Counted from the first letter of the stretch, positions 8,661 through 16,797 are shown. The stretch: DNA of 63,655 nt from Lachnospiraceae bacterium UBA3850 (GCA_002392655.1 DGHK01000029.1:1-63655); one strand, 5' to 3'. The notes: generated from the sequence alone by a model not told the origin. A program made the numbers and translations.

Positions 8661-9506
8661 CTATCCCCTTTTATTTTTAAAATAATGACCATACACCCAA
8701 AGAGCCTGATCTATTTTTCTTTCCTTATCAATTATAGAATCAGCATTACAATTATCAGCATCAGCGTTTTTATATTCACTAAAGATCCAATTGATTTCAT
8801 CTTCATATCGATTATATAACTTACACATTTGAGACGAATTATATGATGAAACATCGGGTACATCAAAAACTATCCTGAACGAATCGTTTTTCATATAGTT
8901 CTTTATAATTGAATAATAAGGTGAATATCTTTTTTCATCTTGTATATTTAAATCATCAGAAAAAACTATAGGACTATCTATCCATAAACCAAATCCATTT
9001 TTTATATCACCCCTAATAGCTTTAATTGCCCTATATGCAAACTGATCATATATCGGATGCTCACCCCCTGTGGCAAAATATCTTAACGTGATAATATATA
9101 CATTACTTATCCCTGGACATTTCAGCTTACTTAAATACTCCTCTAAGGATGCATCTGAATCGATCTCATTAAGCATATTTGTGATTTTCTCAATATCGAT
9201 TTCTCTTCCATAAAGTGTATGTTTATTATTATTCCACGGCTCCCTATATATTATTTCTTTTTTATCTTCAGTGGCTTTATGGTCGATTTTACCAACTTTC
9301 CAAGCCAAGATACCCATTACATCACTGATTTCAAACTTTTCCTTATTCTTTCTCTTCTTTAATATTTCTTTGATTCTATTTTCAGCTATTTGACTGTTAG
9401 AATCAGAGAATTTACCTCCTGAATAATATAAGCCGGAATAATAATCAACAAATTCATTAAGACCAACTCTTCTTCCATTTGTGTCAAAAAAGAATGATTT
9501 ATCCAT
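8661..9506 (-). CDS. Putative helix-hairpin-helix DNA-glycosylase-like protein
   Basis: 281 residues; ATG 9506 is preceded by TGGAG. Near residue 150 it reads KCPGISNVYIITLRYF, then EHPIYDQFAYRAI. A P-G-I hairpin, then a helix, then PIYD followed by a helix is the pattern of helix-hairpin-helix (HhH-GPD/OGG-like) DNA-binding proteins, where the Asp is often catalytic. That is a motif-level inference; no Lys nucleophile can be assigned with confidence. Unlike its neighbours it lacks the QK-x-x-NM motif, though its C-terminal IDQALWVYGHYFKN has the same flavour. It lies in the middle of the paralogue operon. Confidence 0.65.
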   Translation of the reverse strand: MDKSFFFDTNGRRVGLNEFVDYYSGLYYSGGKFSDSNSQIAENRIKEILKKRKNKEKFEISDVMGILAWKVGKIDHKATEDKKEIIYREPWNNNKHTLYGREIDIEKITNMLNEIDSDASLEEYLSKLKCPGISNVYIITLRYFATGGEHPIYDQFAYRAIKAIRGDIKNGFGLWIDSPIVFSDDLNIQDEKRYSPYYSIIKNYMKNDSFRIVFDVPDVSSYNSSQMCKLYNRYEDEINWIFSEYKNADADNCNADSIIDKERKIDQALWVYGHYFKNKRG

Positions 9507-9536
9507 GTTATACTCCAAAAGCAATAAAAATCACTG

Positions 9537-10256
9537 TTATCTTTTTCGTTCTTTAGCCCTATTTATCCAATGTTCTGATTCCCACACCATAGAATCCTTA
9601 TCAATAACTTTTCTCCATGAATCTAATGCATCATTATAATCATTTTCATCCCAGTTACTCCAACCCTTAATGTATTTACTAGGAACAACATATTGATAAG
9701 ATCTATCTTTTTCTACGTTATCTTTGAATGGTAGTTTCACATCTGGATAGTCCCATAGCTCATCAATCAGATAACTATCTATCGGTATATGAAAACTTGA
9801 AGAGTATCTGCAAATTTTTGATGTTCTTTCCCAAAATGATTTTGCATAGTTTTCTGATATCCCATTCAATAGATATATATACTTTAATGTCATATTTATC
9901 CATTTCTGAGCATTTCCATATGTAAAGATTCCTTCTAATCCGTTTTTATTATATATATCTATCAGTTCCTTACAGGTTTCACTATGCCAATCATCAAATT
10001 TAACCACTTCATCATTCTCTAGCATTTTTAGTCTTTCAATCATTATATTCAGTGAACCACCTTCACCATATTTTGATAATTGTGCTTTTCTAGAATCTGC
10101 TTTTACGTTAAATGCCCCTTGACTAGTCGCATCATTATATGCCTTTTCAATTATTCTAACAATTATTTCGCTATAGTCCTCATCTAGAGTAAATCCGAAA
10201 TAGAAAAAAATCAGAGAATCTAAGGTTTCCTTTTTTATCTTTATTTCATTATTCAT
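9537..10256 (-). CDS. Paralogue family member C
   Basis: 239 residues with an AAAGGAG site. It carries IVRIIEKAYNDATSQG near the N-terminus, then AQKWINMTLKYIYLL (from about 116), IPIDSYLID, GWSNWDENDYNDAL and WESEHWINRA. The Trp-rich C-terminus is conserved in member D as well. No catalytic motif or membrane segment is evident. Function unknown. Confidence 0.75.
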   Translation of the reverse strand: MNNEIKIKKETLDSLIFFYFGFTLDEDYSEIIVRIIEKAYNDATSQGAFNVKADSRKAQLSKYGEGGSLNIMIERLKMLENDEVVKFDDWHSETCKELIDIYNKNGLEGIFTYGNAQKWINMTLKYIYLLNGISENYAKSFWERTSKICRYSSSFHIPIDSYLIDELWDYPDVKLPFKDNVEKDRSYQYVVPSKYIKGWSNWDENDYNDALDSWRKVIDKDSMVWESEHWINRAKERKR

Positions 10257-10279
10257 TGTTATTTATCTCCTTTAACAAT

Positions 10280-10675
10280 TTAATGAGTAATACCTTCAAT
10301 TTCATCGCAAATCGAAAGTATTGATTTCATTTTCTGAATATTTGCTTCAATGTCAGCCACGCTTGTTTCCCATTCAACGACAAACTTATTAACATCTGCT
10401 CTTATTCCACCTAGTGAAATGTCAGAACCATCTCTTATTTTTTTTAGTTCAGAAATAAGAATATCTTGATACATAATCGCCATATCCAGACATTCATATT
10501 TAGCACTATCATTCCAATTTATTTCATCACCGGATATGTAATCAATAAATTCTTCCGAACTGTCGAAACAATATTTTTCAGTAAGTTTTCCAAGCAATTC
10601 GTCCATCGTTTTTTTATATTCTTCGAATGTATTTGTCGCTAAATCAATATTATTATTTATATCCATCATTTCCAA
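10280..10675 (-). CDS. Small helical hypothetical protein
   Basis: 131 residues, almost entirely predicted alpha-helical by eye, with heptad-like runs near the C-terminus (NKFVVEWETSVADIEANIQK) suggesting a coiled coil or four-helix bundle. The first codon is taken as TTG 10675 because AGGGG lies 7 bases upstream; ATG at 10669 or 10666 is also possible. No family was recognised. Gaps to both neighbours are 23 and 42 bases, so it belongs to the operon. Confidence 0.6.
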   Translation of the reverse strand: MEMMDINNNIDLATNTFEEYKKTMDELLGKLTEKYCFDSSEEFIDYISGDEINWNDSAKYECLDMAIMYQDILISELKKIRDGSDISLGGIRADVNKFVVEWETSVADIEANIQKMKSILSICDEIEGITH

Positions 10676-10717
10676 TATTCATCCCCTCATATTCCTTATA
10701 TAAATGGAACTGCTTTA

Positions 10718-11125
10718 TTATTCCATAAACGAATCTAAATCCCCTGATTCAAAATCATAAACCAAAGCTTTCTGCGTATTCTGATTTGTATATGTCATTT
10801 TATATCCATCAATTACCGAAACATCTGGATTAAGAATAGTTCGGGCGAATATGTATGCAGCTTTACAACTAGCATCAAAGACTTTCGAATTATCACCTTC
10901 TTCAACAGATATTAGGTGCTGATATGCATACACCTGCGCAAAAAGAAACATTTCTTCTTTATTGAATGAATTCTTAACTTCATCTGTCTTAATAAAAACT
11001 TCAAAGGTTCCCTTCATGCATTTTTTAAACAATTCCAAATCCATAGGTTTATTAAAAATATACCCATCTTTTGCTGCTTCGATAAGATCTATCCAATCAT
11101 ATGATATTTCCATTATTTCTCTCAT
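10718..11125 (-). CDS. Small helical hypothetical protein
   Basis: 135 residues behind an AGGTGAT site. Predicted mostly helical, acidic, ending ESGDLDSFME; no signal peptide, membrane segment or known motif. YDWIDLIEAAKDGYIF at the N-terminus and FAQVYAYQHLI in the middle look like amphipathic helices. It sits between paralogue D and another helical mini-protein and is cotranscribed with them. An antitoxin-like or adaptor role is possible, but nothing in the sequence proves it. Confidence 0.6.
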   Translation of the reverse strand: MREIMEISYDWIDLIEAAKDGYIFNKPMDLELFKKCMKGTFEVFIKTDEVKNSFNKEEMFLFAQVYAYQHLISVEEGDNSKVFDASCKAAYIFARTILNPDVSVIDGYKMTYTNQNTQKALVYDFESGDLDSFME

Positions 11126-11190
11126 ATAATCACCTGCCTCTCATGCAAACCTTCAAACCTCTCACCTTCATTCTGAAGATCTTTGGCTTT

Positions 11191-11898
11191 TTATTTATTA
11201 CTTTCAATTATCGCTTGTTCTATCCACGCAGCATTTTCCCATTCGAGAACAGTTTCAAAATTAGCAAATTTTTGTATTATCTTATCTTTAGCCTTTTTTT
11301 GTATCTGATTATAATCATCTATTTTATCAATCTTACTCCATTTTAAATCCTTTAATTCATCTTTCATTATTCCCAACCCAAATCTATTTTCACAATCATC
11401 CATAATTGCAGTCAGTATATAACTATCTAAAGGAATATCTAAATCACTTTTATTTCTTACCTTATCATCATCAAAAAGCCAAAGATACTTATATGACATG
11501 TTTACCCATTTTTGAGACAATCCCAAGTAGAAACTCTCATTTCCAAATAACTCATTATACTCATCATTGGCCTTTCTTTTCACATTTTCAATGACATCCC
11601 TAACACAATCCCCCAGTCTAATCTGGTCTTTAATATACGATGACAATGATTTTCTGAAACAATCTTTTAACTCAATAAATTGCTGAGCCACCTCTTTTAT
11701 TATATCGTCATCAGTCTTTTTCACTTCAGTTTTCAAGCCTTTTTCTAGTTTCGAAACAGAATATTTATATGGAATATTCCTAGCCATGTCCAAATATGCT
11801 CTTTCTATACAAACAGTATATAAATCATTTTTGTAGTTATCAGTCATACCAAAATATGAATATGTCAAAAATGTTTGCATTTTTTCACTTAAAATCAT
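11191..11898 (-). CDS. Paralogue family member D
   Basis: 235 residues with a GAAAGGAG site, first paralogue after the WYL gene. Motifs in order: LYTVCIERAYLDMARN, SQKWVNMSYKYLWLF (from about 128), IPLDSYILT, KWSKIDKIDDYNQIQ, EWENAAWIEQA. Comparing the four paralogues, the residues kept throughout are Q-K, N-M, K-Y-L/I, P-x-D-x-Y and W-S, so these probably form the active or binding site. Overall identity between copies is low, so the duplications are old or under fast selection. Confidence 0.75.
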   Translation of the reverse strand: MILSEKMQTFLTYSYFGMTDNYKNDLYTVCIERAYLDMARNIPYKYSVSKLEKGLKTEVKKTDDDIIKEVAQQFIELKDCFRKSLSSYIKDQIRLGDCVRDVIENVKRKANDEYNELFGNESFYLGLSQKWVNMSYKYLWLFDDDKVRNKSDLDIPLDSYILTAIMDDCENRFGLGIMKDELKDLKWSKIDKIDDYNQIQKKAKDKIIQKFANFETVLEWENAAWIEQAIIESNK

Positions 11899-11919
11899 AT
11901 ATAAGCTCCTTTCCTTAAT

Positions 11920-13014
11920 TTATACCTCATACGCCTCCACGGCCCCCTTCAACTTCTCCACTATCTTCTTCCTCAGTCTTTCCGGTCTCAGCACCATTAC
12001 ATCCGGGGCGAAGTTCAGTGCAAACTGTTCCATTGCTCTTTCATTTGTGGTCGTTGTTACTGTCACTCCGTTTTCATCTTTATCAGAGAATCTGACTCCT
12101 GTTCCAAACATATCGATTACATCACTTATCATTGGAAGAACCACTCTGAATGCAACCTGTACATCATCGCTGGAATACATATATGGATGCTTCTTCATAT
12201 AGTCAGCTAGATTCAGTCCGGTCTTGTTTGCCCACTTCAGTTTTTTGAAAGGTTTCACAGGCTCACTCGTGACTTCTATATCCTTGATCCTATCCAAACG
12301 ATAATTTGATATATCATCATATTTATCGTAATTGCAGATGAGATAATATTTACCTTCTCTCGCCACCATCTGATATGGAGAAACCAGATAGATACGATCC
12401 GTTCCATCCTCTCGTTTTTTTACATGCATTTTCTTATCCGTATCATATTCCAGATATTTAAATGTGACCTTCTTATTTTTACTAATAGCCTCATCTAAAA
12501 GTTCGATATTCAGGAAAAGCTGTTTGTTATCGAGTTTATCGTTCGGCATTATCGATATGTGCTTTACTCTGGATTTGAAGTATTCATTGGAAAGACCTTC
12601 TATCTTTTCAATCAGTTTTTTACAATCATCATAAGGGATATGATGCGAGAATAATAACCCATCTATCAGAAGACGCAGCTCATTATCATCAAAGTCACGC
12701 ACCAGATAAATATCAGTCCACATCTCATTTTCTACAGTCTTTTTCTCTCCTGTATCCGGATCATAAACGAATTTTCCGGATTTATCCTTAACAGGAAACC
12801 TTCGAACAATTGTTCTGTATTCGATATTGTATCCAAAATCAATTAAATCCATGAGATTTCTTTTTATGCTTTTTCCTTGAGAAGTCATCTCATATTCTTT
12901 CAAAAGAATATCCATAATATTTCTTTGACTTAAACGATGGTTCGCATCCGTATATTTCTGTAGAATATCCAGAATATTTACAATAAGTAGTTTCTTAGGT
13001 TGTTTTTCATACAT
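11920..13014 (-). CDS. WYL-domain transcriptional regulator
   Basis: 364 residues: an N-terminal winged HTH (about 1-60, HRLSQRNIMDILLKEY), a linker, the WYL domain (about 190-265, with VSPYQMVAREGKYYLICNY and a YRLDRI segment), and a C-terminal WCX-like extension. WYL regulators sense nucleic-acid or nucleotide ligands and often control defence or DNA-repair loci. The start codon overlaps the end of the DUF2779 gene by 8 bases, showing coupling. A fragment of a close relative survives at 425-520. Confidence 0.9.
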   Translation of the reverse strand: MYEKQPKKLLIVNILDILQKYTDANHRLSQRNIMDILLKEYEMTSQGKSIKRNLMDLIDFGYNIEYRTIVRRFPVKDKSGKFVYDPDTGEKKTVENEMWTDIYLVRDFDDNELRLLIDGLLFSHHIPYDDCKKLIEKIEGLSNEYFKSRVKHISIMPNDKLDNKQLFLNIELLDEAISKNKKVTFKYLEYDTDKKMHVKKREDGTDRIYLVSPYQMVAREGKYYLICNYDKYDDISNYRLDRIKDIEVTSEPVKPFKKLKWANKTGLNLADYMKKHPYMYSSDDVQVAFRVVLPMISDVIDMFGTGVRFSDKDENGVTVTTTTNERAMEQFALNFAPDVMVLRPERLRKKIVEKLKGAVEAYEV

Positions 13015-14434
13015 TTTCTATATCCACCTCCCCGGTAGTAACTTCTCTAAGCTTCTCCAGCACCTTCACCATTGCATATGTATCCAGTCCGCAATACTTG
13101 AGCAGATTAGTTCTTACCCGCTCCACTTCATCAACTGGCAGCCTTGTCATATTTGCAAATGCTGCCGATGCTTCATCCCCCTGATGTATCCCTTCCAGGT
13201 TGTGATAATCAAGCTCCGGATCATCTGGGAACAAAGCAGGGAGCACAAATTTAATCGAATAACTTCCCTGCATAGCTTCCGTATAATAATACTTCTTTTT
13301 AAATGGAATCATTAAATCATGTATGTTCTCGCTGATATTTAGTAAATGTTCAGACAGATCATCATACTGTTTCGCAAGCTCTTCAATTACACGCTTTTCA
13401 AATGACATATTGTAAGCAAGCACACATACATTTTCAGGAATGTCTCGAACAAGTCTCTCGGCCAGCTCTCTCCTTGGATCAGTGCCTGCCTCAGCCAGAT
13501 ATTCTTTGTGCTCAAGTTTTCCGTCTTCATACTCGATATGAATTGAATACTGAAATGGAATTTGCTTATAAGGACTCATTCCATCATACTCAGGAATAGG
13601 GCTCTGATAGGTTTCAAAATCCAGATGATATATCGGATAGGATAATGTATCAATAAACTGTTTTATCTTTTCTTTATCGATATGATCCGGCTTATGATAA
13701 TAAGTCGTTTCCACCTGCATCATCTGCTGATCCGAAAGTTTGATTTTATTCTTCACTATATCCTCGAAAGTGATAATGCCCTCATGATACAGCTGATACT
13801 TATCATCCATTTTAATGTTTCTTACATCAAAAATAGATGGTCTGGTTAAGTGACGTCTGCAATAATCATAATAAGCACACTTGTATGGTTTCTCACAGCA
13901 TTTAGAGATATCTTTTTCCGGTACTTCATCTGACATGTTATACTCTCGGATCATCCTGATATTCTCGGCAACTTCCGACTGCTTATTAATTGCTTTTTCA
14001 GTATAGTCTTCCATGACAAATAAGTCCTGCAGGTCAAGTTCTCCATGCCGGACATAACTGGTATTTATATGCATTAAATAAATGTGATCTATCGGGACAC
14101 CCGAATTGACAAGGACATAGTACTGGTAACTTACATCCTCAATATAGACATCTGATACTTTTGATGAGCTCTTTACTTCTATGACATCATAGCCGGTTTC
14201 AGTTTTTCGTAACATGTCAACAGAACAGAACAAGCCATCAAAAACAAAGCTTGCTTCAGCTATACATTCCGCTCCAAAATATTTTCTTGCTAATTCACCT
14301 ACCAACTTGCCATTTTCAAAAGCAGATGTTTTATCATTAATAACGGCGAGTTCCGGTTTATTAGCATCCATCCAAAGTATTTTCGGACATTGAATACCCT
14401 TGCAATACTTTGATTTGCTTATTTCACCCCTCAT
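13007..14434 (-). CDS. DUF2779 protein: Cas4/RecB-like nuclease fused to a DEDD exonuclease
   Basis: 475 residues from ATG 14434 (family members begin ISKSKYC-x-GIQCPK shortly after the start; an ATG at 14506 would lie upstream of the promoter). The N-terminal part is a PD-(D/E)xK nuclease of Cas4/AddB type: a Cys pair at the start (YCKGIQC), SVD and VIEVKSS near residue 85, and CCEKPYKCAYYDYC near 185, which likely completes a 4Fe-4S cluster. The C-terminal part is a DEDD 3'-5' exonuclease: HLDFETY near 270, LAYNMSFEKRVIEEL, and YCGLDTYAM. The family function is unproven; the fold combination suggests processing of DNA ends. First gene of the ten-gene operon. Confidence 0.9.
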   Translation of the reverse strand: MRGEISKSKYCKGIQCPKILWMDANKPELAVINDKTSAFENGKLVGELARKYFGAECIAEASFVFDGLFCSVDMLRKTETGYDVIEVKSSSKVSDVYIEDVSYQYYVLVNSGVPIDHIYLMHINTSYVRHGELDLQDLFVMEDYTEKAINKQSEVAENIRMIREYNMSDEVPEKDISKCCEKPYKCAYYDYCRRHLTRPSIFDVRNIKMDDKYQLYHEGIITFEDIVKNKIKLSDQQMMQVETTYYHKPDHIDKEKIKQFIDTLSYPIYHLDFETYQSPIPEYDGMSPYKQIPFQYSIHIEYEDGKLEHKEYLAEAGTDPRRELAERLVRDIPENVCVLAYNMSFEKRVIEELAKQYDDLSEHLLNISENIHDLMIPFKKKYYYTEAMQGSYSIKFVLPALFPDDPELDYHNLEGIHQGDEASAAFANMTRLPVDEVERVRTNLLKYCGLDTYAMVKVLEKLREVTTGEVDIENV

Positions 14435-14476
14435 ACCATTCACCCATAAGTTATGCACGTTTTTTGGTACTTTATC

Positions 14477-14485
14477 ATTATACCA
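14477..14485 (-). promoter_or_regulatory. Extended -10 promoter of the DUF2779/WYL operon
   Basis: Minus strand TGGTATAAT, a perfect extended -10 with a weak -35 region. Transcription would start near 14470, about 36 bases before the chosen start codon; it lies inside the longer open frame, which supports the downstream start. Confidence 0.65.
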
Positions 14486-14538
14486 ATTTTCTGTTATTTT
14501 TACCATTATTCTTTCATTATATGTTCAGTATTGTTTCA

Positions 14539-15015
14539 TTACATATTCAAGATTGTTACCGCTTTCTCAACATCCTTCTCCGTCAGTCCAACGTTATAAT
14601 CTGTCAGTACCAGATGCTTTTTTATATCCTCATCAAAATCGAAAAAGCAGTGATCATCTATCACTACATAGGCCTCCAACTCTTTTACCTTATCCATAAA
14701 CTTATGAATCCCTTTTCCCCTGTCCTCAAAGAAACAGTCATAGACATGTTCGTCATAAGTTTTGGACAGAATCTTCAGCCCATGCTTCTTCAGCTTACGA
14801 TTCAGGTACTTAGCATCTTCCGAACAACAGAAATCAAACTCCTCCCATTCTATCTTCCAGTCACTGGTCAGTATGATTTTCGCCTGTGTCTGTTCTATTA
14901 TCTTTGCAAGATTCTTTACCAGCTTATCTTCAATTCCGGTACATCCGCTCGGGGCTCCGGCTTTCGTTGTTGCATTGTTAAGAACACCATCTACATCTAA
15001 AAATAACAGCTTCAT
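14539..15015 (-). CDS. HAD-superfamily protein of the Swiss-Army-Knife RNA-repair-like type
   Basis: 158 residues. HAD motif I is FLDVDGVLNN at the N-terminus, motif II ILTSDWK near residue 50, and the acidic motif AYVVIDDHCFFDFDED near 118. Small stand-alone HAD proteins with this arrangement (HAD_SAK-like) are predicted phosphatases, and the family takes its name from multi-domain RNA-repair proteins. This fits the RtcB gene just upstream: a phosphatase could tailor RNA ends. A terminator lies between the two, so cotranscription is only by readthrough or a promoter not identified. Confidence 0.8.
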   Translation of the reverse strand: MKLLFLDVDGVLNNATTKAGAPSGCTGIEDKLVKNLAKIIEQTQAKIILTSDWKIEWEEFDFCCSEDAKYLNRKLKKHGLKILSKTYDEHVYDCFFEDRGKGIHKFMDKVKELEAYVVIDDHCFFDFDEDIKKHLVLTDYNVGLTEKDVEKAVTILNM

Positions 15016-15037
15016 TTGATCCTTTTTCCTCCAATTT

Positions 15038-15082
15038 AAAAATACTCATACATCCACAATAAATGGACGCATGAGTATTTTT
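15038..15082. terminator. Bidirectional terminator after the second rtcB
   Basis: Long inverted repeat: twelve-base outer arms (15038-15049 and 15071-15082) with a further TCCA/TGGA inner stem; A and T runs at both ends make it active on either strand. Confidence 0.75.
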
Positions 15083-15115
15083 CGTCACATCGTCTACTAA
15101 GCTGCTGAAATGAAA

Positions 15116-16267
15116 TCACCATGCCTTATAGTTATAAACCGGCTTGATTATCTTATCAATCTTCACCGTATCTTTGATCACCTCGGCTATATCATCTATA
15201 CCTCTATAAGCAAATGGGCTCTCATCCAGCGTATCTTTATTTATGCAGATACTGTAGATTCCTTTCATCGCTTTCTTAAATTCCGAAAGCGTATGATGCT
15301 CAGCCACCTCGGACCGCTTATATATTCTTCCTGCGCCATGAGGTGCCGAATAGTTCCATTCTGCGTTGCCAAGTCCGGTTCCCAGAATTATTCCATCTCT
15401 CATATTGATAGGGATGATAACCCTTTCTCCCTCCTTTGCGCTTATGGCTCCCTTTCTGAGTATCGGCTTTGCATAACTGTCTGAGCTACCATCGACACCT
15501 GAAAAATCAACGTAATTATGAATGCAGGTAAAGCTATCCTCTATCTTCCATTTCATTCCATTTGTTATCGAATCGATGATGGCTTCTCTGTTCAGCCTTG
15601 CAAACTCCTGGATTATCTTTATGTCATAGATATAGTCTTCCATCAGCTCGCCTGTGAGGCATGTCATCTCATACGGAGCATAGCCCTGTTTCTTCATCTG
15701 CATTTCCTTCTGACCGGTTCTCAGATAGTAGTCCGCAACCTCCATTCCCAGATGTCTGCTTCCCGAATGAACCACGAGATATACATTTCCATCAGCGTCT
15801 TTATCCACCTCAATAAAATGGTTTCCTCCGCCAAGAGTACCAACACTTCTTGCAGCCTTCCTGGCATTGATGTGTTTGTAGCATCTGAGCTCCGAAAGGT
15901 CGATCCTGTCTACATACTTATGCTCCCTCTCACGAATCCTCGGACCAACGGGAACATTATCTCTTATCACAGTATCAAGCTGCTGGAACTGAAGTCCCTT
16001 TGTCTTAACCTTCGCTATGGTCATACCACAGCCGATATCAACCGAAACGAGGCTTGGAAGTATTGAGTCACCAACCGTCATGGTGAGCCCTATGGTTCCG
16101 ACCTTGCCCGGATGAACATCCGGCATAACTTTTATAGTGCTTCCTTCAGCACTGGGATGATCACAGATCATCTGAAGCTGCTTTCTGGCATAATCCTCCA
16201 GAGCGTATGCTTCATTCTCTACTGTATAAACAGTGGCATTTGTATATTTTCCATATATTGTAATCAT
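15116..16267 (-). CDS. rtcB: RtcB-family RNA-splicing ligase (copy 2)
   Basis: 383 residues with an AGAAGGA site. Motifs: MPDVHPGKVGTIG, VDIGCGM, GTLGGGNHFIEVD, VHSGSRHLG and SAPHGAGR with the guanylylated His. Same reaction as copy 1 but clearly diverged in sequence, for example HPGKVG versus HYGKGC in the first metal motif. It follows a Cys-rich mini-protein gene by 17 bases and is followed by a terminator, so these two genes form a small operon. Two RtcB in one 13-kb stretch suggests distinct substrates. Confidence 0.95.
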   Translation of the reverse strand: MITIYGKYTNATVYTVENEAYALEDYARKQLQMICDHPSAEGSTIKVMPDVHPGKVGTIGLTMTVGDSILPSLVSVDIGCGMTIAKVKTKGLQFQQLDTVIRDNVPVGPRIREREHKYVDRIDLSELRCYKHINARKAARSVGTLGGGNHFIEVDKDADGNVYLVVHSGSRHLGMEVADYYLRTGQKEMQMKKQGYAPYEMTCLTGELMEDYIYDIKIIQEFARLNREAIIDSITNGMKWKIEDSFTCIHNYVDFSGVDGSSDSYAKPILRKGAISAKEGERVIIPINMRDGIILGTGLGNAEWNYSAPHGAGRIYKRSEVAEHHTLSEFKKAMKGIYSICINKDTLDESPFAYRGIDDIAEVIKDTVKIDKIIKPVYNYKAW

Positions 16268-16284
16268 AAAAATCCTTCTTTCTT

Positions 16285-16485
16285 CTAGTAATCATTTTTC
16301 CAATTATCATGTCTGTCCTTGTCCTTCTGTCTCTTCGCCCTTACTGACTCCTTCTTCTCAGTCACCTTCCTCGGACGGTACTTCGGACAGTTCTTACACT
16401 TCTTCATATCTACTTTTACATATCCTTTTTTACATTCTGCACCCATACATACGTAGTAGATGCAGGGAATTAATCTATCTTTCAT
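16285..16485 (-). CDS. Cys-rich basic mini-protein upstream of the second rtcB
   Basis: 66 residues from ATG 16485 (AAAGGA upstream; a TTG 15 bases earlier is unlikely). Five Cys in the pattern C-x4-C-x4-C-x11-C-x2-C (from IPCIYYVCMGAEC to CKNCPKY) could hold one zinc. The C-terminal half is strongly basic and charged (RAKRQKDKDRHDNWK), which suggests nucleic-acid binding. It directly precedes rtcB, so it may be an RNA-binding helper; that is inference. Confidence 0.75.
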   Translation of the reverse strand: MKDRLIPCIYYVCMGAECKKGYVKVDMKKCKNCPKYRPRKVTEKKESVRAKRQKDKDRHDNWKNDY

Positions 16486-16553
16486 TTTTATTCCTTTCAA
16501 TCAATTATACTCGCGATTATCATTCGTATTCCGCTTCGCTCGTAGAAACGCGT

Positions 16554-16577
16554 AAAAAAAGCACCATAAGAGGTGCT
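16554..16577 (-). terminator. Terminator of the small-ORF leader transcript
   Basis: Stem AGCACC / GGTGCT with a six-base loop, followed on the minus strand by seven T residues. Confidence 0.8.
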
Positions 16578-16615
16578 AGCTATCCAAGGTATATTAAAAA
16601 ATAAGAGCTATCTTT

Positions 16616-16690
16616 TTACTCCCACGACTCTCCAAGGACAACTAATGCCTCTATGTTTGTTATTAAGTTACTCAGATTAAAACTTCGCAT
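16616..16690 (-). CDS. 24-residue small ORF (second of an overlapping pair)
   Basis: Starts MRSFNLSNLITNIEA and ends LGESWE. It has a near-perfect ribosome site (AAAAGGAGGACAAT) and lies between a consensus promoter and a strong terminator, so the transcript is real even if the peptide is not proven. The start overlaps the end of the first small ORF by 14 bases, a layout typical of translational coupling. A TTGTCCT inside this ORF can pair with AGGACAA at its own ribosome site. Confidence 0.5.
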   Translation of the reverse strand: MRSFNLSNLITNIEALVVLGESWE

Positions 16691-16751
16691 ATTGTCCTCC
16701 TTTTCGTCTGGGTTTACGGGTTACAGAGGCCTGAGCCTCACGGAGATTCAT
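16677..16751 (-). CDS. 24-residue small basic ORF (first of an overlapping pair)
   Basis: Begins MNLREAQASVTRKPRRKGG, ending YAKF. GGAG lies 5 bases before the ATG. The leader RNA around it can form two hairpins (GGAGAT/ATCTCC spanning the start codon, and GAGGC/GCCTC), so start-site access may be regulated. Its RRKGG codons create the ribosome site of the next small ORF. It could be a regulatory leader peptide or an incidental frame of a structured RNA. Confidence 0.45.
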   Translation of the reverse strand: MNLREAQASVTRKPRRKGGQYAKF

Positions 16752-16768
16752 GCTATCTCCAGAGTCAA

Positions 16769-16797
16769 AGTATAAACGGATGGGGCTGATTCGTCAA
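16769..16797 (-). promoter_or_regulatory. Promoter of the small-ORF locus
   Basis: TTGACG, 17 bases, TATACT. The -35 lies within the loop of the upstream gene's terminator-like hairpin. Confidence 0.75.

Noticed and set aside
14410..15000. A 196-codon plus-strand frame
   Set aside because: It lies antisense to the HAD gene and the DUF2779 promoter, with low-complexity hydrophobic translation and no site.
1..16600. Prophage or integrative element
   Set aside because: No integrase, capsid, terminase or attachment-site repeat was seen; only the scar at 186-520 hints at exchange.
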